Below are positions 1 to 4,544 of a stretch of DNA of 5,089 bases, piece by piece (the first letter of the stretch is position 1; every line of letters begins with the position of its first letter). The stretch lies in assembly GCA_011055275.1 (NCBI GenBank), contig DSEZ01000051.1, positions 1 to 5,089 of the forward strand, in the 5' to 3' direction. Below the pieces are notes generated by a model. That model did no database searches. It was not told the DNA's origin and was given only the letters and a program-made list of their open reading frames with translations. The stretch is from Thermoprotei archaeon (GTDB lineage Archaea; Thermoproteota; Thermoprotei_A; Marsarchaeales; UBA168). The position numbers and the translations under genes were made by a program.

Positions 1-245
1 GATTCGGGAATGCCCCGCCCTACCTTGATAAGGTCCATGTTTAAGATGCTGATGGCGGCGTTCAGGCCGTGGTCCATGGTAAGCCCGCAGGCGTCGCAGC
101 GAAATACGCGGTCGGAAAGAGCTAGGTCGTGCTTCACGCTACCGCTCCTGGAGCGCGCTTTGGAGGAAGCATCGAACCTTCCTATCTTCACCAGCTTGGC
201 TTTCCGCCGTACAAGCTGCACACCCCGCAAAAGATAAAGCTTAAT
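1..245 (-). pseudogene. tnpB: Degenerate 3' end of IS200/IS605-family tnpB (partial at window edge)
   Basis: The minus strand is open from base 245 down to base 1 and encodes the C-terminal part of a TnpB/OrfB RNA-guided nuclease. The recognisable order is VKIGRFDASSK, then LSDRVFRCDACGLTMD, then LNAAISIL, then KVGRGIPE, which is the typical end of the zinc ribbon, the RuvC-III motif and the family tail. It looks dead. The first CxxC of the ribbon (normally SKTCSxCG) reads SKARSRSG, so both cysteines are gone, while the second pair (CDAC) remains. The usual DRDxNAA reads DHGLNAA, so the RuvC acidic residue is glycine. The frame is closed by TAG at 246-248, next to the eL31 promoter, and no start belongs to it. 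The N-terminal RuvC-I and RuvC-II parts are absent from this side, so the piece is a 5'-truncated relic. Its 3' end, and any right end or omega RNA, lie beyond base 1. The family call is strong; inactivity is inferred from the lost residues. Confidence 0.85.
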
Positions 246-248
246 CTA
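231..248 (+). promoter_or_regulatory. Putative archaeal BRE/TATA promoter for the rpl31e operon
   Basis: An A-rich stretch (AAGATAAA) followed by GCTTAAT at 239-245 lies 28 bases upstream of the eL31 ATG. This resembles an archaeal BRE plus TATA box placed so that transcription would start at or very near the start codon. No Shine-Dalgarno sequence precedes the ATG, which fits a leaderless first gene. The box lies exactly at the broken end of the tnpB relic. It is called from position and composition only. Confidence 0.4.
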
Positions 249-266
249 CACGACATTAAATATAGT

Positions 267-599
267 ATGCCTGAGCAAAAAGAATACGTGATATCGCTTA
301 AGTCGACCAAGTTCAAGCGCGGTAAAAAGAGGGCACCGCACGCGATCAGGATACTTCAAGAAGCCATAAGGAGAAGGATAAAAGAGGGAGAAGTCAAGCT
401 TGATCCAGATTTGAACTCTTTTGTATGGAGCAAAGGCATTAGAAATTTCCCAAAAAAAGTAGAGGTAATCGCGGAAAGAGAGAAGGGCGATGAACCATGG
501 ATCGTGAAGCTCAAAACTCAAAGGGCCGAAGCCCCAAAAGATGAGGAAGAGGCAAAAGGGAAAGGGGCTTCAGGTGAGTCTATTGCACAGGGCAATTAG
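267..599 (+). CDS. rpl31e: Large ribosomal subunit protein eL31
   Basis: Protein of the large ribosomal subunit in archaea and eukaryotes, absent from bacteria; in known ribosomes it lies near the exit-tunnel rim. The 110-residue product has the family core: the early YVISLKSTKF strand, the basic KRGKKRAPHAIRIL helix (residues 17-30), and DPDLNSFVWSKGIRNFPKKVEV (residues 47-68). The ATG at 267 gives the expected N-terminus (MPEQKEYVISL). The frame is open back to 129, but those 46 codons are antisense to the tnpB relic and do not resemble the family. Residues 87-110 form a Lys/Glu/Ala/Gly-rich tail beyond the usual end of about 85-90 residues, and this tail overlaps the start region of aIF6. 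It is the first gene of the block, with a TATA-like box 28 bases upstream and no SD, so a leaderless transcript is likely. eL39, which often precedes eL31, is not in the window. Confidence 0.96.
   Translation: MPEQKEYVISLKSTKFKRGKKRAPHAIRILQEAIRRRIKEGEVKLDPDLNSFVWSKGIRNFPKKVEVIAEREKGDEPWIVKLKTQRAEAPKDEEEAKGKGASGESIAQGN
572..577 (+). promoter_or_regulatory. Shine-Dalgarno candidate (AGGTGA) favouring a TTG start for aIF6
   Basis: AGGTGA at 572-577, inside the eL31 tail, is a close match to the archaeal anti-SD complement and sits 5 bases before TTG at 583. Two weaker rivals exist in the same frame: AGGGG at 563-567 before GTG 574, and AGAGGT at 616-621 before ATG 628. The AGGTGA site wins on match quality and because the first aIF6 strand would be lost from the ATG 628 start. 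Confidence 0.4.
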
Positions 600-1440
600 C
601 ACGGTAGGAGTTACAAGAGGTCGTTTGATGGGAAGCAATTGGGTTGGCGTTAAGGTTTTTGCCAACGATAAGGTTGCTCTCGTATCCCCTTCATTCGACG
701 AAAAGTCTTTGAGTCTCGTGAAGAGCGCCCTTGGGGTTGAAACGCTTCCAGTGGACGTAATATCTTCAGAGCTTCATGGCGTTATGATAGCTGGCAATAA
801 CAAAGGTGTGCTTTTTCCTTGGAACGTCGATGATGATGATCTGTTAGAAGTAAAAAAAAGTTATGATCTTAACGTAGGGCAGCTCCAAACCAACTACACC
901 GCCCTTGGAAACCTAATATTGGCAAACTCGTTTTTCGCCCTTGTATACGAGGGCTTCGACCGCGAAACCGTGAGACAGATATCTGATGTCCTTGGCGTAG
1001 AGGTTGAAAGGGGGCGCATAGGGCAGTACACAACAGTTGGCTCGTTGGCGGTAGTAACTGACAGAGGGTTGGCACTCCCTCCCTCAGTATCCGATGAGGA
1101 AGCCAAGGAACTAGAACAAAAGTTCAAGGTAAGAGGTGACACGGCAACAGTTAACATTGGGTTCAACTACTTAAGGCTTGGACTAGTAGCTAACTCCTTT
1201 GGAGCGCTGGCAGGTGAAGCGAGCACAGGACCTGAACTGGTAAGCATAGAACGCGCCTTGGCGCTAAACCAACAACGAGGCTTGCCGAGCTTAGGCTTAA
1301 GTCTTAGCAGCCGATTCATCACAAATGAGCTCCGAGCAACAACCTCGCATTTACGAGGTAAAAGGAAAAGTGGCAGATGGGTTTTACGGCCATGTTTTCG
1401 TAAAATACGTGGTGGCAACCAACGAAAAACGTGCCACTGA
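583..1440 (+). CDS. eif6: Translation initiation factor aIF6 with an unusual C-terminal read-on
   Basis: aIF6 binds the 50S subunit and blocks joining with 30S; it has also been linked to subunit assembly and recycling. The pseudo-fivefold pentein repeats are visible: GSNWVGVKVFANDKVALVSP, then MIAGNNKGVLFP, TALGNLILANSFFALV, YTTVGSLAVVTDRGLALPP, TVNIGFNYLRLGLVANSFGALAG and GPELVSIERAL. The start is uncertain. ATG 541 has no SD and overlaps eL31 by 59 bases; GTG 574 and TTG 583 have SDs; ATG 628 has an SD but would drop the first strand. TTG 583 is preferred. Homologues end right after the GPELxxIExALGL equivalent, here about base 1266, giving a normal core of about 228 residues. This frame stays open for about another 57 codons to TGA 1438-1440, overlapping eL20 by 116 bases. 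The extra part has no recognised domain and is rich in Arg, Ser and Leu. Stop-codon loss, an indel or a sequencing error could explain it. The family call is certain; the 3' boundary is not. Confidence 0.93.
   Translation: MHRAISTVGVTRGRLMGSNWVGVKVFANDKVALVSPSFDEKSLSLVKSALGVETLPVDVISSELHGVMIAGNNKGVLFPWNVDDDDLLEVKKSYDLNVGQLQTNYTALGNLILANSFFALVYEGFDRETVRQISDVLGVEVERGRIGQYTTVGSLAVVTDRGLALPPSVSDEEAKELEQKFKVRGDTATVNIGFNYLRLGLVANSFGALAGEASTGPELVSIERALALNQQRGLPSLGLSLSSRFITNELRATTSHLRGKRKSGRWVLRPCFRKIRGGNQRKTCH
1290..1304 (+). promoter_or_regulatory. Putative internal TATA-like promoter before eL20
   Basis: GCTTAA at 1295-1300 lies 30 bases upstream of the eL20 ATG. It repeats the core hexamer and spacing seen before eL31 (GCTTAA at 239-244, 28 bases upstream). 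No SD precedes the eL20 ATG, so a leaderless internal transcript covering rplX-pfdA-ftsY is plausible. The site lies inside the extended aIF6 frame but beyond the conserved aIF6 end. This is inference from position and similarity only. Confidence 0.33.
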
Positions 1441-1633
1441 CAGAGTTATGTCCGAGGTAGGAAGCAAACACCATGTCAAACGGGGAGAAATAAGAATAGA
1501 AAGCATAAAGGAAGTTAAAGATCCAGATAAGATCGATGATCCCATAATAAAGCAGATGATGCAATTTGAGCGAAGAAAGAGAAGAGTTTCAAAATCTAAG
1601 CGATCAGTACGTGTATCTGGAATCCGTGCTTAA
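1325..1633 (+). CDS. rplX: Large ribosomal subunit protein eL20 (LX, L18a family)
   Basis: Archaeal counterpart of the eukaryotic eL20 N-terminal module, a large-subunit protein. The 102-residue product opens with a polar start, then YEVKGKV (residues 10-16), then FVKYVVATNEKRATDRVMSEVGSKHHVKRGEIRIESIKEV (residues 25-64), the typical LX alpha/beta core with its Gly-Ser-Lys turn and basic I-K-R-x-I-x-I-x-x-I strand. ATG 1325 is the first ATG after an in-frame TAA at 1298-1300, and it gives a short N-terminus like that of relatives. Residues 82-102 form a strongly basic Arg/Lys/Ser tail beyond the usual length of about 60-90 residues. This tail overlaps the first 68 bases of prefoldin alpha. 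The gene's own 5' part lies within the extended aIF6 frame. It has no SD; a TATA-like box 30 bases upstream may drive it. Confidence 0.9.
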   Translation: MSSEQQPRIYEVKGKVADGFYGHVFVKYVVATNEKRATDRVMSEVGSKHHVKRGEIRIESIKEVKDPDKIDDPIIKQMMQFERRKRRVSKSKRSVRVSGIRA

Positions 1634-1991
1634 GGCCTTAAGCGACCAAGAGAGACTAATAGCCGCCTACCTTCAGGAAACCGAGGGAGCGCTGGCAGCG
1701 CTTAAGTCTTTAAATGGTGGCTTTCTGGCAAACCTAGGAGCAGGCGTTTTCGTTCAGGCGGCAACAGCAGATCAAAAGGTATTCGTCTCCCTTGGTCAAT
1801 CGGTCTTTGCAGAAAGGCCCAAGGAGGAAGTCGTGACGTATCTGGAGAAAAGGCGCGATGAGTTGCAGAAGAGCATTCAGGCCACGCAGATAAGGGAAAG
1901 GCAAACGGTTGGGGCCATGCAGTCCATGGAGCCGAGATTGAGGGAACTTGCCAGCAAGCTAGGTCTCGCGCGATGGTTTTTGAGGGAATAA
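1566..1991 (+). CDS. pfdA: Prefoldin alpha subunit
   Basis: Prefoldin is a jellyfish-shaped alpha2-beta4 chaperone that holds unfolded proteins in coiled-coil tips and passes them to the thermosome. The 141-residue product has the alpha-subunit plan: an N-terminal heptad-like helix (residues 8-48), a beta-hairpin core with LGAGVFVQAATADQKVFVSLGQSVFAE (about 57-83), and a second long helix (about 87-135) rich in Glu, Arg, Gln and Leu. Length matches typical archaeal alpha subunits (about 140). The start is TTG 1566, the first start codon after an in-frame TGA at 1557-1559. No ATG is available, and later GTG codons (1611, 1626) would cut into the first helix. It overlaps eL20 by 68 bases and ftsY by 19 bases, so it is probably co-translated. 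The beta-subunit gene is not in the window. Confidence 0.9.
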   Translation: MSEEREEFQNLSDQYVYLESVLKALSDQERLIAAYLQETEGALAALKSLNGGFLANLGAGVFVQAATADQKVFVSLGQSVFAERPKEEVVTYLEKRRDELQKSIQATQIRERQTVGAMQSMEPRLRELASKLGLARWFLRE

Positions 1992-2779
1992 AGAAAGCTT
2001 TTGCGAAGCTCAGGGAGCACAAAGACGATGAGGCAAGACAACTCCTGCTAGAGGCCGGAGTCGCGCTCGAGGTCGTCGAGCAGATCCAGCTCGAAGCTAA
2101 AGATAGAGAACTTTCGGATGTAATTTACGAGAGGCTGAAGCTCCTTGAGTCGCCAGATCTGGAAGCCATGATAAACCAAGGGAGGAGCTGGCCTTACGTC
2201 ATGGTATTCTTCGGCGTAAATGGCGTCGGAAAGACGACGGCGGTGGCTAAGGTATGCAAGCTGCTCGTTTTAAAGGGTTTTAAGCCGACGCTGGTCCCTG
2301 CTGATACGTACAGGGCAGGAGCCATCGAACAGCTAACAGCGCACGCAACGAAGCTGGGAGTGCCATTCGTTCAGTCCAGATATGGAGCTGACCCGGCTTC
2401 CATAGCATATGAGGCAAAAAAAACGAACATGGGTAAAGAGAATAGCGTTGTCCTTATAGATACCGCGGGAAGGGTAGAGATGGATAAAAACCTCATGGAC
2501 CAGATGAAGAAGATAGTCAGGGTCGCGCAGCCCAACTTAAAAGTGCTCGTAGTTGACGCCTTAACTGGAAACGCCGTCATAAGGCAGGTCGAAGGATATG
2601 ATCAAGCGGTCGGCGTCGATGCGTTTATAGTAACCAAGGTCGACGCCGATAATAAGGGCGGGGTTTTCCTATCGCTATCAAAGTACAAGAGACCGGTGCT
2701 CTTCGTGTCAAATGGGCAAGATTACGACTCACTACAGCCATTCAGAGCTAAAGAGTGGATCGGCGCTTATCTTCAATGA
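1973..2779 (+). CDS. ftsY: Signal recognition particle receptor FtsY (short form)
   Basis: FtsY is the SRP receptor GTPase; it docks SRP54-bound ribosomes at the membrane so that proteins are inserted co-translationally. All SRP-GTPase motifs are present: G1 GVNGVGKTT (residues 81-89), DTYRAGAIEQL (111-121, the insertion-box/G2 area), DTAGR (163-167), TKVD followed by ADNKGG (221-230) and the closing NGQDYDSLQPF (247-257). The N domain is compact, with MVFEGIKKAF then ARQLLLEAGVALEVVEQI (21-38). At 268 residues it lacks any acidic A domain and is shorter than most archaeal FtsY proteins (often 300 or more), so it is close to a minimal NG core. The segment DALTGNAVIRQ departs slightly from the usual DALTGNDAVxQA. 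ATG 1973 overlaps pfdA by 19 bases, with a weak AGGT (1961-1964) upstream, and no upstream in-frame ATG, GTG or TTG is near. Its 3' end overlaps the convergent MFS gene by 32 bases. Confidence 0.96.
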   Translation: MVFEGIKKAFAKLREHKDDEARQLLLEAGVALEVVEQIQLEAKDRELSDVIYERLKLLESPDLEAMINQGRSWPYVMVFFGVNGVGKTTAVAKVCKLLVLKGFKPTLVPADTYRAGAIEQLTAHATKLGVPFVQSRYGADPASIAYEAKKTNMGKENSVVLIDTAGRVEMDKNLMDQMKKIVRVAQPNLKVLVVDALTGNAVIRQVEGYDQAVGVDAFIVTKVDADNKGGVFLSLSKYKRPVLFVSNGQDYDSLQPFRAKEWIGAYLQ

Positions 2780-4013
2780 GCCTTGAAGGCTCCTTTATCT
2801 TAAAGAACAAAAAGTTTACGGAAAACCTGCCTATGGCAAATATGAGCAGCACGTATCTCAGCCCCATCACCAAACCAAGGTGAGACATGAAAATGTCAGC
2901 CAGCGAACCCCCTATGAGAGCGCCTATGCCAGTACCGATCCCCATGAGCGAGTTGTACACGCCGAAGTACTCTCCCCTCATGTCATTAGGTGAGACATCT
3001 AGCATGTAAGCGAAGCTCGCAACCATGAGAAGGCCGTTAAACGCGCCTCCAATGGCGTTCCCCAGGTAAAGATATGTAACGCTTGTCGCAAAGGCGTAGA
3101 AAAGAGGGAATGTCGCAAGTCCGAACTTCCCAACCAGTATAAACGGTTTCCTCCCAACTCTATCCACGAGGTTGCCCGCTATCCTCTGAACGGATAAAAT
3201 GAAGAGACCGTTTATGACAGATATCAGCGCGACCTGAATCATGTTAGCCCTAACTACGTCTACTATAACAAAGGGAAATACCCCCCAAGGCAGCGATTGT
3301 ATTATCATTGAGGCAAAGGAGATCTCTGCGAACTTTCTGAAGGTGGGGTTCTCCCTAAGCGGCTTAATTAGCTCAGAAGGTCTTGCGCTCACCTTACGCC
3401 TTGTCGGTTTTTCTCTTATCTTTAATATGACCAAGTTACCAACAAAACCAGTTATTGCGGCCAGCAAAAACGGAAACAGATACATGAAGGTTAGACTCTT
3501 GTCGTCAACCATCATTATGTATCCCGATATCAGCGTCGCAACTAGAGAGCCCAGCGATGAGAATATGTTAAGCGAGGCCGAAATCCTTCCCCTCCTCATG
3601 GGAGGGGCCAGATCCCCAATAAGCGCCGAAAGCGCGGGCGTAACCATAGAGTTCATAAATGATTGAAGCGCAACGAGTAGCAGAAGAAACTGGGCCTGTT
3701 TGGTGCCTATTGCCAGAAGCCATATGAATGACGTACTTAACCCTCCGATAACTATGAAGGGCACCTTTCTGCCGACCGCATCGGTGACCGCGCCCCACAT
3801 AAACTGGAAGAAGTTCGATATGAAGTTAGTGAGGGAGGAAAGCAGCCCCAGCATGAAGGCCGATGCGTTCAATTGCACCATCAATATGCTTACGAAGGGC
3901 GACGCAAAGCCGTTGCTGAAAGCTGTAACTATCTGCCTTATGTATAGGATCCTCAGCGGCTCGGAAATTTTCTTTTTTTCCAACAAGGGGGCAGCGTCAC
4001 CTTCATGTTTCAA
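2748..4013 (-). CDS. Major facilitator superfamily transporter, substrate unknown
   Basis: A 421-residue integral membrane protein with about 12 predicted hydrophobic helices in two halves. The MFS motif A appears in the loop between helices 2 and 3 (GAVTDAVGRK, residues 74-83) and again in the second half (GNLVDRVGRK, 280-289), the hallmark of the duplicated MFS fold. DLAPPMRRGR (134-143) and DVSPNDMRGEYFGVYN (339-354) are the matching helix 4/5 and 10/11 signatures seen in drug- and sugar-type exporters. A charged loop (about 200-230) divides the halves. The start is TTG 4013, only 3 bases after the nadM stop; no in-frame ATG is near and no clear SD is seen. It is last in an apparent operon after a SAM hydrolase homologue and nadM, so a nucleoside, nicotinamide-related or efflux substrate is possible but unproven. 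Its 3' end overlaps ftsY by 32 bases. Confidence 0.9.
   Translation of the reverse strand: MKHEGDAAPLLEKKKISEPLRILYIRQIVTAFSNGFASPFVSILMVQLNASAFMLGLLSSLTNFISNFFQFMWGAVTDAVGRKVPFIVIGGLSTSFIWLLAIGTKQAQFLLLLVALQSFMNSMVTPALSALIGDLAPPMRRGRISASLNIFSSLGSLVATLISGYIMMVDDKSLTFMYLFPFLLAAITGFVGNLVILKIREKPTRRKVSARPSELIKPLRENPTFRKFAEISFASMIIQSLPWGVFPFVIVDVVRANMIQVALISVINGLFILSVQRIAGNLVDRVGRKPFILVGKFGLATFPLFYAFATSVTYLYLGNAIGGAFNGLLMVASFAYMLDVSPNDMRGEYFGVYNSLMGIGTGIGALIGGSLADIFMSHLGLVMGLRYVLLIFAIGRFSVNFLFFKIKEPSRLIEDKRRSTL
2778..2802 (+). terminator. Hairpin at the ftsY stop, candidate terminator
   Basis: GAGCCT (2778-2783) and AGGCTC (2787-2792) form a six-pair perfect stem with a TGA loop, starting inside the ftsY TGA codon. 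It is followed on the plus strand by the pyrimidine-rich CTTTATCTT. This could end the plus-strand transcript. The tract is only moderately T-rich and the whole element is also coding sequence of the opposing MFS gene, so the call is tentative. Confidence 0.33.
3589..3607. repeat. Short GC-rich inverted repeat inside the MFS gene
   Basis: CCCCTCC (3589-3595) and GGAGGGG (3601-3607) are perfect seven-base arms around a TCATG loop. The repeat falls on the codons for the conserved PPMRRGR motif, so it may simply reflect Pro, Arg and Gly codon choice. No T tract follows on either strand. Confidence 0.5.
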
Positions 4014-4016
4014 AAG

Positions 4017-4544
4017 CTATTGCTGAGATAGATCAGCAGATGACCCAATTAAGTCTGACCTATGCCGATTTATTATGCTTATGACCGCTCTCGGGACAAG
4101 GCCCTCCCATTTCTGATCGCTTCTTATGAGCTGTCTGACCTTGGTTCCCGATATCTCGCCCCTGTTGTACCACGGTGGGACCACGACCTTCATCCCCCTG
4201 GCTTTAAATATCCTTCTAACCCATCCGTTCCCCGAGAATACGACTTCTATGTCTGGAACGTGCTGAATTATGTAGTTAAACCACTTCTCGTCATCCATGA
4301 AGTCGGGAATCCTAAGGAACTCGATTACCTTCAGGTCAAGACCCGCGTCCTTTAGGCTTTCCCTTATCATGGCCTCCCTCGTATCAGCGTCAAATGGGTT
4401 TCTTGCCGTACCGCTCTCCTGAGCGCTCCCTATGCCTATGACGAGCCTCTCGCAGAGAGATGATGCGTACTCGACGGCTTTCAGATGACCTAAGTGAAAC
4501 GGCTGAAACCTACCAATGATTATCCCTTTTCTATATTTTTTCAA
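4017..4544 (-). CDS. nadM: Nicotinamide-nucleotide adenylyltransferase (archaeal NMNAT)
   Basis: Catalyses NMN + ATP to NAD+ + pyrophosphate, the final adenylyl-transfer step of NAD synthesis and salvage, in the cytoplasm. The 175-residue product shows the archaeal NadM plan. The nucleotidyltransferase signature GRFQPFHLGH (residues 11-20, with HLGH at 17-20) binds ATP phosphates. IGIGSAQES (36-44) and ARNPF (47-51) follow, then VVFSGNGWVRRIF (101-113), and near the C-terminus ISGTKVR (131-137), the second ATP-binding signature. Length matches the family (about 170-180). Start ATG 4544 places GRFQPF at its usual distance and overlaps the upstream SAM-hydrolase-family gene by 14 bases; the MFS gene begins 3 bases after its TAG. 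That packing implies one transcript. The family call is secure; no key motif residue is missing. Confidence 0.96.
   Translation of the reverse strand: MKKYRKGIIIGRFQPFHLGHLKAVEYASSLCERLVIGIGSAQESGTARNPFDADTREAMIRESLKDAGLDLKVIEFLRIPDFMDDEKWFNYIIQHVPDIEVVFSGNGWVRRIFKARGMKVVVPPWYNRGEISGTKVRQLIRSDQKWEGLVPRAVISIINRHRSDLIGSSADLSQQ

Noticed and set aside
10..237. Plus-strand open frame of 75 codons
   Set aside because: It is antisense to the tnpB relic, whose minus-strand frame carries clear family motifs; the plus frame has no recognisable features.
129..266. Longer start (129) for eL31
   Set aside because: The extra 46 codons do not resemble eL31 and read through tnpB antisense; MPEQKEYVISL at 267 is the normal N-terminus with a promoter just upstream.
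246..521. Minus-strand open frame opposite eL31
   Set aside because: Shadow of the eL31 coding sequence. It ends at the same TAG that closes the tnpB relic frame, but it carries no TnpB motif, so it is not the missing N-terminal part.
1263..1307. Frameshift of aIF6 into the frame at 1263, ending at TAG 1305-1307
   Set aside because: It would add a 14-residue tail unlike family ends; the in-frame reading keeps ALAL, matching the usual ALGL end better, so stop loss is the simpler idea.
869..2022. Several minus-strand frames opposite aIF6, eL20 and pfdA
   Set aside because: They lie wholly opposite well-recognised genes and have no domain-like content, start signal or continuity.
3241..3666. 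141-codon plus-strand frame opposite the MFS gene
   Set aside because: Antisense shadow of a transmembrane gene; the minus-strand frame shows both MFS motif A copies.
4062..4355. 97-codon plus-strand frame opposite nadM
   Set aside because: Shadow; the minus strand encodes all NMNAT motifs through this stretch.
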